Assembly (NCBI GenBank): GCA_022925895.1
Contig: JAKSYS010000650.1
Coordinates: 1-35,336 of the forward strand
DNA length: 35,336 nucleotides
Source of the DNA: Fragilaria crotonensis
Taxonomy: Eukaryota; Bacillariophyta; Fragilariophyceae; Fragilariales; Fragilariaceae
Reading direction: 5' to 3'
Part shown: positions 18,995 through 28,510 of the stretch, piece by piece
Numbering within the stretch: position 1 is the stretch's first letter
Layout: every line of letters begins with the position of its first letter
Notes under the pieces: model-generated
The model's input: the letters and a program-made list of their open reading frames with translations, nothing else
What the model was told of the DNA's origin: nothing
Database searches by the model: none
Translations under genes and position numbers: made by a program

Positions 18995-20647
18995 CACTAG
19001 AGACCATTCAGGCTCTGAAGCAGCAGCCCGATTTCTGGTTATGAGCACAAATTCGATGCTTTTTTAACGTCTTCACCGAAATGCATTACCCATCCACTGT
19101 ACTCAACATATAAAAAAATCATTTAAGTAAATCGCCGGCATGAACAATCTAATTGTTGGCGCGCATTTTGTGTACTCGAGCTCTCGAGCTAATCTCACTT
19201 TGTTGGTGTACTTAAGTGCGTTGACAGACAACGATGATGACACAAAGGAGTCAGCCGCCGTCGATGGCTCACAATAACAACAGGCACTAAAATGCAGCTC
19301 CTTCAAAAGGCAAGCAAAATTCGAACTACCCAACAAAGCATCCCGTTTTGTCATCTTTAGCAGAAGTGAGGGTGTAGCTCTTCTTCCTTCAAAGCAGCCG
19401 TCATAATCTGCAACTGGAGCGACAAGAGTCGTCGTCCACATTCGGCAGCTTGAAGACACAGCTACTCCTCCAAGCAAAACAGAAAGGTTAGTAGGCACAA
19501 CCTGATACACTTGGACAATGGCTGTCATCCGACAAGCTCCGCCTCTTCTGTTATTGCAGACAAAGCGGACACAACCTGCATCAGGGCCAACGTTGTATCC
19601 ATATTTGACAGGTTTGATGCGTCTCCACTTCCAAAGCAGAAATAGTAGCTAGACACAAGATTCATTTGGATCAAGATTATCTTCCAGCATATAATAAAAC
19701 TTTGATGCACCGTCTCCTCAAAAACACAAGCGATAGAATCAACCTGCAATCAAAAAATTATCGAGAGCTTTGATGCAGCTTCTTCTTGAACAATAATCAA
19801 CTAATAGACAAGAGATTCTGCCTGAAACAGAGGCGTGAGATACAACAAGAGGACATGTTTTGAAGTGGAATGATCGATAGTTCATAGCATTTCACATACC
19901 TCAAGAAAAACTGCGAGAGTAGTGCAACCATTGCACTCAGCAAAACTGTGGCCTTCATTCATGAGCATATCCACACATTCACATTGTTCCTTGTTGTTAA
20001 AAAGGGAGGCAGGACGAGAAGAAGAGTCGTCAACTGAAGTTAAGTGTTGAATTCTGTTTGCGACACGAAGTATGTGAATCAGGAGTGTGAACAACCACCG
20101 ATAGTCGATCCCAACCATCCATCAACTGCCTGTGACGTTTTTGAACATAGCTTCGCAGGCACCAACAGCATCATCTTGATGACAATTGATCACTTCCTTA
20201 ATTGACGCCAACTTGGCAACCACTCATCGACGGATTTCTCATTGTCAGATAGTGGTGCGGGTACGTTGGTGACAGTGCACTTCGAAATTCTCTGCAATTC
20301 AGATTTTTTGCACTCGTACAGCTTACATGGGAATTAGTACATTTCTAATTTTCATCCACGTGGAACGTCAATTTCAGGCCTCAAATCGACTTCACCAAAA
20401 AGCCGAACAACGATGAGTCCGTGCATCTCGTGGTACAAGCCAACCCAAGGAGCATAAAGATGCACTATCTCATCGTCGTTTGAGGAATTGGTTGAGAAAT
20501 CACGCTTTACATGAACTGAGAAACCGTTATCTACTCTGTAATGATGAATCGGTTTTTCGATCATACAAAAATTAGAGTAATAACGGTACTTTAACGAGGG
20601 GCAGGCTGGATCGGGCCACTGCTCCAGAGCCCGAATGGTCTCTAGTG
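18995..20647 (-). mobile_element. CACTA-ended TIR element C, inverted, 1653 bp
   Basis: A complete copy of the same element in the opposite orientation, from CACTAGAGACCATTCAGGCT at 18995 to TCTAGTG at 20647. It is nearly identical to element B (same indel state in the Cys-rich part) and sits 71 bp before the ATG of the FNR gene. The flanks read GGAAT on the left and TCTGC on the right, so again no target-site duplication. Rejoined, the empty site would contain GAATTC. Confidence 0.85.
20352..20645 (-). CDS. Conserved ORF at the left end of TIR element C
   Basis: The minus-strand counterpart of the ORFs at 12549-12875 and 14083-14376, open from the TIR to the same stop. In this copy the frame continues upstream out of the element into FNR 5' sequence, which is fortuitous. 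Function unknown. Confidence 0.35.
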   Translation of the reverse strand, partial: LETIRALEQWPDPACPSLKYRYYSNFCMIEKPIHHYRVDNGFSVHVKRDFSTNSSNDDEIVHLYAPWVGLYHEMHGLIVVRLFGEVDLRPEIDVPRG

Positions 20648-20718
20648 TCTGCACTGCAACTGCAACCACGAAAACGAATTCTTTTCCAGCAGTTCAGTCA
20701 AACGTCGAAAGGATATTC
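20648..20718 (+). promoter_or_regulatory. Residual 5' leader of FNR between transposon and ATG
   Basis: Only 71 bases separate the transposon end from the FNR start codon. No TATA-like box stands out. The native promoter must lie to the left of the 1.65-kb transposon, or transcription must now start in or next to it. Confidence 0.35.
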
Positions 20719-21999
20719 ATGCATCTGACAACGATGGTGCTCTTCAGCGTCAGTTCAGTCCTTTTTCTTTTGTCCCTTCCAGAGGGAAGCCACGCCTTTA
20801 CTGTCTTCACTGCCAAGCCTTTAGAGTTGCACGTGTCACGTCCAACGGCTCTCTTTTCGACCAAATCAAGGGTCGCCCAAGTTGGCGCTGGAATTCCACT
20901 TGTCCCATCTGGCAATAATCTCCTCTTTGATCCTGATAAGGAAGGCAAGGTCGGAAACACTGCAGCTCGTGTAAAGGCTGGTGTGAGTTATACCTTTGGT
21001 GGATGGGGTGTCGATCCTTCCGTTGCGTCTGTACCTGTAGCAACCTCCACGGCACCCACCAAACTGTTTGAGGCGCAGCACTGGCTTGAAGATATTGGCA
21101 TTCCAAGCAACTTTGCCAAACCCACAGCACCAGTTGAAGCCACCGTTCTCGGAAGAGCCAAATTAATCGGTGACGACGCTCCTGGTGATATTCAGCATGT
21201 GATCTTGAAACTACCCCCAGGAATGCACTACGTCGAAGGTCAGAGTCTCTCCGTCATTCCTCCCGGACTCGCCGAGAATGGCAAACCCCACAAGCCTCGT
21301 CTCTACAGTATCGCATCAACTCGGTATGGTGATTTGCTCACCGGCGATACAGTCAGTCTCTGCGTTCGTCGTGCCGAATACTGGGATCCCGTCACGGGCC
21401 AGAATGACCCCACCAAAGCCGGTGTTTGCAGTTCGTTCCTGTGCGACGCCCAGCCCGGAGACGTGGTGTCGGTCGCTGGACCTGTCGGAAAGACCATGCT
21501 CCTACCGGAGGATCCGAATACGGATATCATCATGGTGGCAACGGGAACTGGTGTTGCACCCTTTCGTGCTTTCTTGCATCGACTCTTTATGGAACAGACT
21601 GTGGCACGACATGCCTTTACAGGAGAAGCATGGCTCATCCTGGGTGTGCCAGTCACGTCGGGATTGTTGTATCCACAAGAATTTGAAGCCATGCAAGAAC
21701 AGCTGGAAGAGAACGAGAAGAGTAGTGCTGCCAAACTGACGATTGATTATGCGATCTCGAGAGAAATGACCAATGCGCAGGGAGGCAAACTCTACGTCCA
21801 AGATGTGTTGGCCGAGCAATCGGATCGATTGTTGGAAAAATTGGAGAACGGCGCCGTCATTTACTTTTGTGGTCTCAAGGGTATGATGCCGGGGATTTTG
21901 GAATCGTTGGAGAAAGTGTGCGCCTCCCGCGGCATGAACTTTGCGGAGAAAATGAAGGAATACAAAGATCGACACCAGTGGCATGTCGAAGTTTATTAA
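20719..21999 (+). CDS. petH: Plastid ferredoxin-NADP+ reductase (FNR)
   Basis: 426 residues. FNR is an FAD enzyme that passes electrons from reduced ferredoxin to NADP+ at the end of photosynthetic electron transport, in the plastid stroma. Residues 5-22 are hydrophobic and followed by GSHA/FTVF (A26/F27), the signal-peptide plus Phe junction used for import into diatom plastids. The FAD domain carries RLYSIAS (194-200), LCVRR (214-218) and GVCSSFLC (235-242). The NADP domain carries GTGVAPFRAF (276-285) and FCGLKGMMPG (383-392). The C-terminus is WHVEVY, with the expected terminal Tyr. About 110 residues between the cleavage site and the FAD domain form a long linker. An in-frame ATG at 20635 lies inside the TIR of element C; I chose ATG at 20719 because the signal peptide begins there. 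No intron is needed. Confidence 0.93.
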   Translation: MHLTTMVLFSVSSVLFLLSLPEGSHAFTVFTAKPLELHVSRPTALFSTKSRVAQVGAGIPLVPSGNNLLFDPDKEGKVGNTAARVKAGVSYTFGGWGVDPSVASVPVATSTAPTKLFEAQHWLEDIGIPSNFAKPTAPVEATVLGRAKLIGDDAPGDIQHVILKLPPGMHYVEGQSLSVIPPGLAENGKPHKPRLYSIASTRYGDLLTGDTVSLCVRRAEYWDPVTGQNDPTKAGVCSSFLCDAQPGDVVSVAGPVGKTMLLPEDPNTDIIMVATGTGVAPFRAFLHRLFMEQTVARHAFTGEAWLILGVPVTSGLLYPQEFEAMQEQLEENEKSSAAKLTIDYAISREMTNAQGGKLYVQDVLAEQSDRLLEKLENGAVIYFCGLKGMMPGILESLEKVCASRGMNFAEKMKEYKDRHQWHVEVY

Positions 22000-22600
22000 A
22001 AAATGTCGAATTCCAACTTTAATTTTTGATAGACACTTTTATCTACAGACGTTTGTCATCTGGCGCACTTTCGTTTGTTGCTCCGTTGTGAGCCATTCAA
22101 CATTGCTTGGCAACTTCAGGATTTGCAGTAAGGCTCTCTAGATTGTTTAAATTTAGCAATGTCATTATACGCATAATTCAACCTTGCAAGGTCGAATGAA
22201 ACAAGTGAATATTCAATCGATTTGATGGAATGGATCAATGTTTTTGTGTTTTCATATAGTTTGATACCCTGAGATGGAAACAGAGATGCGTTTTCCGACC
22301 TGTCCCATGATGAAATGGGCAACCTAAATGGTTTCCCCCCTAGCCTTCAACTCCACTCCATGCGAGTTGTTTTTCTGCTAATGTATATAAGAGTTGCTAA
22401 ACGTGTAAAGAATGTATGAACTTCTCGACAATTTCAGAATGTGGGTCAATGTCAAGTAGGTACTCGGGGTGAGTAGGAGGTAGCCCGCGCGACCACGCAT
22501 ATCCCTTGCGACAACTACTCTATAGTGTACCGATGATGATGTTCCTTTCCTGCATAAGGTTTTTTGTCCAACTCGCCTCAACGCCCTTTCGTGCGCCTTT
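22000..22600. other. Intergenic between converging FNR and ankyrin gene
   Basis: The two genes converge here, so both 3' ends fall in this region. It is AT-rich near 22000-22300. A stretch of C-rich sequence (22470-22600) continues the minus-strand ankyrin gene's composition but has no supported ORF. No classical terminator is expected or seen. Confidence 0.45.
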
Positions 22601-23869
22601 TCATTCCGCGCCCGCTGTCGTCCCCTGTGCATGCTCGCATCGTTCCACCCTTTCCTCCTCATCACGGCGACGTTCGCACATTGTGGCATGCATCTCCAGA
22701 TGTTGAACGATTTCAAATCTTTCACAAATGCGGGCAATATCAAGTGCTGTCGACCCAGCTTTATTCTTTAAACACATGTCCACCTTTTTGTGTTTCAACA
22801 ACATGCCGACCACGTCCAAGCTTCCCTTTAAGCTCGCCCAAAAAAGGGCGGTGTTGCCAATAGCATCTTGAACATTCACATTTAGATTGTCATGCTTCAA
22901 CAACTCTACGACAATATCATCATGATATTCTTGGCACGCCCAGATGAGGGCATTTCGGCCTTGATCATCCCTCGCATTCACATCAACCTGATCATGTTTG
23001 AGCAACTCACGAACAGCACGCGGCTCGTCGATGAAGCACGCGCAGAGTAAGGGTGTGTGACCGTTACTATCCATGGCATTCACATCAACCCTCGGATCTT
23101 CCAGCAACTCCCGAAGGGGAAGGATTTCAAATTCTTGTTTGCATAAAAAGGTTAGGGTAGTGTCACCATTGATGTTTCTTGCATTCACATCCAATCCGTC
23201 GCATTTCAAGATTTCACGAAAATATCTCTCGTCAAAATAATAGAAAGCATGGGTTAGGGGAGTCATGCCGTCTTCGCCTAGCCTATTCACATCATCTTGG
23301 CCGTGATTCAATAACCAACAAAAAAAATCGAAACGCTCGAAGCAACAGGTACATGTCAGAGCCATTCTGTCCATAGTATCGGCACTCAAGTTATCAACAT
23401 TGTGGCACGTCAGCAACTCGTAAACAATATCGCCCTGGCCACATCTTATGGCCAGGGAAGTGGCGCAGCCACCCTCACATACGACATTAAGGTCCAACGA
23501 CTTATGCTTCAGCAATGCAAGAACAACGTCGAAGTACGCCCCATATTTCTCATCCTCCTCAAATAGCTGGCGGTACGGACATTTCTTGCCAAAAATGGCG
23601 CAAGACATGGCTGTGCGATCATAGCCATCCACAAAGTTGACGTCCAACTCCGTCTCGTGTTTCAACAATTCGCGCACGACGACCAAATGACCTTGAAAGC
23701 ACGCCCACATGAGAACTGCACTGGCTGCACTTTGGATGGCGTTGTCGTTATAGTTGAATCGTGCGTTGAACCAATTCCGACCGTTGTTAATGATGCGTGC
23801 CCTCCCTGCGATTACAGTCTTGAGCGATTTTGTATTTGCTTCAGAAAAAAGGGACTCCGAGTAGTTCAT
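22601..23869 (-). CDS. Ankyrin-repeat protein, 422 aa
   Basis: About ten ankyrin repeats fill residues 47-395. The clearest are DVNAMDSNGHTPLLCACF (262-279), DVNARDDQGRNALIWACQ (296-313) and NVNVQDAIGNTALFWASL (330-347), each followed by a second helix ending in LLKHD or similar. Repeat 2 carries an insertion (about 97-112) rich in acidic residues. The N-terminus (1-46) has no signal peptide and the C-terminus (about 397-422) is charged (ERRRDEEERVER). There is no catalytic or membrane domain, so it is probably a cytosolic or nuclear protein-binding scaffold. The partner is unknown. The start is the ATG at 23867-23869. No intron is needed. Such stand-alone ankyrin proteins form large families in diatoms and often spread with repeats. 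Confidence 0.85.
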   Translation of the reverse strand: MNYSESLFSEANTKSLKTVIAGRARIINNGRNWFNARFNYNDNAIQSAASAVLMWACFQGHLVVVRELLKHETELDVNFVDGYDRTAMSCAIFGKKCPYRQLFEEDEKYGAYFDVVLALLKHKSLDLNVVCEGGCATSLAIRCGQGDIVYELLTCHNVDNLSADTMDRMALTCTCCFERFDFFCWLLNHGQDDVNRLGEDGMTPLTHAFYYFDERYFREILKCDGLDVNARNINGDTTLTFLCKQEFEILPLRELLEDPRVDVNAMDSNGHTPLLCACFIDEPRAVRELLKHDQVDVNARDDQGRNALIWACQEYHDDIVVELLKHDNLNVNVQDAIGNTALFWASLKGSLDVVGMLLKHKKVDMCLKNKAGSTALDIARICERFEIVQHLEMHATMCERRRDEEERVERCEHAQGTTAGAE

Positions 23870-24370
23870 TTTAGAAGATCAGACTTTGGAAGAAGTTGTT
23901 TATTGGTTTTGGAGGCGAAGAACTTGTGTCAGTGTTGGATGCTCGGAGGGTGCAACTGTGACCAAGGAATGGAATTCGAGATGATGCGCGCCGTTGTGTG
24001 CTACATTGTAATAGTACTGTCCTCAGGAGTCAGAGTATCCTGGTATCCTGGAGTACGACGTGTCCACACCAGTGCTGTTCCTCGTACATTTCAACTGTGG
24101 TTCACACTTGGATTCATTCACATTTCGATTTCAATTTCTTGAGTACAACTCATACCGACCTACCAGGTAGTAGTTTCATGTACAACAGAGTACTACAGTA
24201 CAAGTACACAGTACTTGTACTAGACAACAATGCGTACTGCATTCGCAATTCGTGAATCACGCGCTTCAATGGTTGGTTTGATGGATGTCTTGTCTGGCAA
24301 TCAAGTCATGTATCCTCTCTAGTACATCGTTGGTTTCCCAGCTGCTACGCGGGACTTTCTTTCATGGCCC
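23870..24370. other. Intergenic with palindromic GTAC words
   Basis: No gene is supported. The plus-strand ORF 23657-24142 mostly overlaps the ankyrin gene in antisense and is not credible. Several TACAGTAC/GTACTTGTAC words cluster at 24150-24225. Confidence 0.45.
24197..24221. repeat. Perfect hairpin, 11-bp arms, 3-base loop
   Basis: GTACAAGTAC and GTACTTGTAC are exact inverted complements separated by ACA; one more A-T pair extends the stem. Confidence 0.75.
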
Positions 24371-24500
24371 GGGGGCTAGGGTGCTGTTGACCCTGCCTTA
24401 TCCTTCAAATGTTCGCCCACTCCTTGTCGTGTTTCAACATGAACATGCGGACCACCACGTCCCAATCTTCCCTTTAACCCTCGCCTAGATACAATTGGTG
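24370..24500 (-). pseudogene. Decayed ankyrin-repeat fragment
   Basis: On the minus strand the frame reads LKGRLGRGGPHVHVETRQG, then HLKDKAGSTAP. It is a clear match to the last repeats of the neighbouring ankyrin protein (SLKGSLDVVGMLLKH, then LKNKAGSTALDI), but with shifts and a stop right after. This is a 5'- and 3'-truncated relic of a related gene. Confidence 0.55.
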
Positions 24501-24553
24501 GCTCAAGGTTTTCACGGATGTGGGCAAGACTGAAGAGCGGCATTGTCTTCAGT

Positions 24554-25105
24554 CTACAGTCTGCTATTCCTGATAATGATCTTGAGAAACATTGGTCCGT
24601 TGCCGATCGGATATCGTTCCGCGGTCGTGACAATCGAGTAGTCCTCACAATCCGAAAGAACCATGCGCTTGGCTTCCTCACTGAGTGAGGCATACAAGAA
24701 AGTAAACATTTGTGATGCGTTCTGAGCATCCCTGCCTTGAGCATTCTCGTAGACGAGAGCATGGGCCTTCACGTCGGCTAGTTCGAGAATGTCATGGTGA
24801 TCCGTGAGATTCAACATGTTGTCTCCTTTAGGGACATTCAAGATGTTGTGCCAGCCATACGATCGCCCTCGTTCCTTTACGTTCGCGAGAAACATGTGCA
24901 TGTTTGCGGAGTTGCCCGAGTACTTGGATGACAATGAAGTCGCGAAATGCGACTCTTTCAAGAACCCGGCAATCAACGCCGAAGACCTCTCCAACGACAA
25001 GAGGGGTACCATTCGAACCGTCTCCGAAAGTGCTTTCCAATGCACTTCTCCAATTCGCAATCCGACGATTACTCGTAGAGAAATCGTCGAAACCGCGAAG
25101 CCCAT
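24554..25105 (-). CDS. Gag-like ORF fragment, minus strand
   Basis: About 183 residues from ATG at 25105 (an in-frame TTG lies one codon upstream). Polar, with the stretch HALVYENAQGRDAQNASQMF and a C-terminal GNGPMFLKIII, which is reminiscent of the N-terminal part of Gag in diatom retroelements. There is no zinc knuckle and no downstream pol on this strand. It lies head to head with the large copia element and is probably a remnant of another retroelement. The assignment rests on general resemblance only. Confidence 0.35.
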   Translation of the reverse strand: MGFAVSTISLRVIVGLRIGEVHWKALSETVRMVPLLSLERSSALIAGFLKESHFATSLSSKYSGNSANMHMFLANVKERGRSYGWHNILNVPKGDNMLNLTDHHDILELADVKAHALVYENAQGRDAQNASQMFTFLYASLSEEAKRMVLSDCEDYSIVTTAERYPIGNGPMFLKIIIRNSRL

Positions 25106-25259
25106 CAAGTTATTTCAAGAAAACGCACGTTTCACTACCGTGCTCCCCGAAGATGCTCTCCCCGAGAATTCTGACGACGCCATCCTCTCCGGCGACAAAA
25201 AGAGCTTTCGAACAAGACCTCACTGACCTTAATCCGCCAGAAATTGGCGGAGAACGAGA

Positions 25260-26770
25260 CGAAACAGTGACGGCAGAAATGGATGACAACCATTCCAAAA
25301 ACGCAAATTCATGTATGGCGCCGACAACGAGTATACACCCGCGACGCCAGAACATGTGGTTTTCCTCCTGGTACTGTTTTACGGCGGTCTCTACGACAGA
25401 CGAACAGTTCTTCCGCAGTACTGCCCTTCTACGCCTGGGCACGCTACCCGTTTCTACCCACACCGCATCAATGCGGTCATACACCGCGGCAGAGTGTTCT
25501 TCCCTGGGACTCCGCCCAGCACAACCTCCGGCCGCACTCGCGGCATTTCAGTCACCAGTCTCCCCGACGAGAACACCCCGTCCACGGTGACGCCATCAAT
25601 GGCCCGGTCACAACGACGGCATTGGTCCGATGTCGAGCGCAATCCGGAATCGAAAATGCCGTTAACCCCAACTTCAACGACGACATTTGCAAAAATGTCC
25701 TTGCTGTAGTTAACATGTCAGCCAATACCTCTATCTACTCGCCGCCTGCGCTGAGTAGTAGGCGTAGCGTGCATTTGTACATGCCTGAACTCACACGTAC
25801 GTCATGTACTCCTCACACTGCCTTTACAGACGGAATCGAACAAAACCAATGGACGAAATATTCATCAAGACTCCTCCCAGGACGAGAAATCGAAATTCCC
25901 TGCGTCGAATTGCCTCCCACGGACACCACCCACGCGTCTGTGGACATGCTGACGTCTACGTTTCCAGCACAGCCACACGCAATGTCCGCCTTCCATCGCC
26001 CGGACACCAAGATCTACGGTGAGACAGACAAGACGAACAAGAAAACTACCCGCTTTTCGTTAGTCACATATCACAATTTTTCATCCAAGAAAACTGCAGC
26101 CCCTACAAACTGCAACCCCTTTTATTTTCAACCCATCTCCGAAGACTCTCACCTTCTTCATCCCATCGTCGACAGCGACGACTACGAGACATCATCTACC
26201 GCGTGCAACGCCTCACGTCTCATTCAAGACCCTGAAGCTTTTAGGATCCCAACGCCCTTCAGCTTCGACAGACATCCATCTCCCTTCACGTTTGCATCCG
26301 AAACTTTTTCACCTTTATTCTCCCACTTCACCGCCACCGACGGCGCCTACGACTGCCTTTCTACGACTACAGGCATCACCAACTTCGTCGAAGCCATGTC
26401 AAGTGATCACCCTACGGATCCCTACCGACTTGACACCCCGTTTGTCCCCTACCGACAGACAGCACATTGGACCCAATCCACCATGTGCCCTTCCTGCAGC
26501 ACTCTTCTGAGCTTGACTCAAGGACTAACCCTCATGCCGCCCTTCTATATTACCCTGATGCAACTTTGCAGGATAATGTTAATGGGCCAGTCACCATGCG
26601 CAATCTACCTGCATGCGTTGACGTTAGCATCACCGCTGCATCCTGCCTCCGGTACATCCAATCGGACGCCGCGACAAAGAAATGTATCCGTGACCTCACT
26701 ACGGACCACCTACGTCATTTCTTCCGCGAACTTCACCCGTCCTAACTGTGGATCATACAACTATTGCTGA
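25260..26770 (+). pseudogene. 5' coding block of the copia element, part 1 (unknown)
   Basis: The best protein-like text moves between frames. It runs through 25311-25709 (YGADNEYTPATPEHVVFLLV, then RFYPHRINAVIHRGRVFFPG), then the frame of 25283-26770 for about 25700-26460 (for example ELPPTDTTHASVDML), then the frame of 26467-26745 (HAALLYYPDATLQDNVNGPV). It is rich in Thr, Pro, Ser and His. I recognise no domain. The frame changes indicate decay. It lies on the same strand and has the same base bias as the Gag-Pol part downstream. Confidence 0.4.
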
Positions 26771-28510
26771 CAATGATGACAGCATTGAGTACATCCAATG
26801 TATGCAACACACTTTGAACAGGACAACCAACTTAGTCATGGACAATTTACCTGCTGAATTGCTCCAAACTAACTTCCCAGATGGCACCTGCCTCTTATCT
26901 GAGTCTCCTGACTGATCATGAGCCAGACACCCCAGGCCATGAATGTGCCCTTGCCATTCTCTATGCCTTCAAGACACTGCATCTTGTTCACTTTCTGACC
27001 TACCCTTCAAGTCAAGATTCCACTTTCAAGTTCATGCCACATGACCTCTCTGATATCATCCGGAATGTGCCATCCTTTGCGACAGCACTGCGTTTATTTC
27101 CCAACCGAAGTAATTTCAGAGACGTCCCTGCATTCATTCACACTTTCTTCCAAGACCAACAAGTTGCTTCCAACCCCTTCGACAAGCGACAAGACAGCCA
27201 ACGCTCATCCTACAATGAGCATCCTACCAACTTTGGCTCAACCTCACTATTTGTCTTCACCTATTCTCCGCTTGTGAACGGCTTTGGTGACCCATCTCCC
27301 GAAATCCCACCTAGAAGCTCTCAAGCCGCAAGGTCCCTCATCTCAGCTGCCCTCCAACACCATGCATCTCTCTCTACCAAGGTCACCAATGGTGATGACC
27401 CAGATTTGCAACCCACCAACATCATTCTTGGAGCCCTACCCCCAGCTGACATGATCTTCAACTACCATTGCTCTGCCTTCCCAATGGCTACTCTACCTAC
27501 AACTGAGCAGCTCCATGGCAACACTACCTATGCAATGCACCCTGCTACCACCCTAGCAGTGAACTTTGTGATTTGTCGAGATATATCTCCAAATTACCTC
27601 CAAGAGATCGACATCCCCGCTGGAAACCATCAATATTCCTCGGACAAGTCCCACTTCATCCCACTTTCTACCAACACCTACAACTACTCGATCGACTTTC
27701 TACCAGATCATGAGTATCTACTCTTCCGTGTGGTCAAGACTCTTGATGTTATCGATCCCCAACGTGTGCTACCGCAGACCCCAGAACCATCCAATGTTCT
27801 CATCTTCCAAGGTACACACTCAGAGAACCCATCCTACACCTCTGGATCTCAAGTTGAACTGCCTATTCCAAAGGAAGGAGCACACACCTTCCCTATCATC
27901 TATGATTCTGACAATCTGCCCATCATTTTTGATCACAGAAATGGCAATGTTGAACCCTACACTTCAACCACAGTTCAAGCCCTTTTTCAGACTCAAGCTT
28001 GCATTCCTATGACTGCAAACTATGAAGCAAATCAATGGGCATGTCCTAACAATCCCAGTCAACTTTGGCGCCAGTCAAACCCTGTCCACCATGTTGTTGA
28101 TGATCCTCACACTGTTCCCCTTGATCTTGCTATCAGACTTATCAAGTTATCACCACGAAACGTGGATCCGACAATGTCTACCGCGCTTGGGCCTTGCCAC
28201 ATCTTCAAGACGCCCTCCAAAAGCCGGCTGATCAGATCAAACACAATCGCTTTTCATTTTTCTGGCAACAGCACAATCACCCAGAATACCCATACACAAA
28301 CAAGACCCCAGAATTACTCCTTAATGTCATTCCTGGTGAGTCCAGTTCCTTGTGTTCTGACAATGAAAGCACAGCCAAATCTATTACTTGCAACTCACTT
28401 ATCCCTCCTGGCCACAGACACAATGATGTGAATGTAGCAACAGAGGATAATTGCAATGTAATTAGATATGATTGGAAAAACAACAATGTCCTCTTGAACA
28501 CAATGCATTA
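26770..28510 (+). CDS. 5' coding block of the copia element, part 2 (516-aa ORF, unknown)
   Basis: The main open frame is 26881-28431. Its text is clearly protein-like, for example ALAILYAFKTLHLVHFLTYP, then GSTSLFVFTYSPLVNGFGDP and FLPDHEYLLFRVVKTLDVID. It has the look of a beta-rich globular domain and no zinc knuckle, protease, RT or membrane segment. Upstream, another frame (about 26748-26898) carries NDDSIEYIQCMQHTLNRTTN and probably joined it. Near 28190 the likely frame moves to 28194-28511 (LQDALQKPADQIKHNRFSFF). It then appears to run into the Gag-containing frame (NNNVLLNTMH / ALVVLTRRSS). So it may be an N-terminal extension of the Gag polyprotein. I cannot name the family. Confidence 0.5.

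Noticed and set aside
20635-20718. FNR translation from the ATG inside the transposon end
   Set aside because: It would place 28 polar residues before the signal peptide, blocking plastid targeting; the ATG at 20719 fits the presequence.
24904-25590. 228-codon plus-strand ORF
   Set aside because: Its left half is antisense to the Gag-like frame and its right half is a poorer frame of the copia 5' block.
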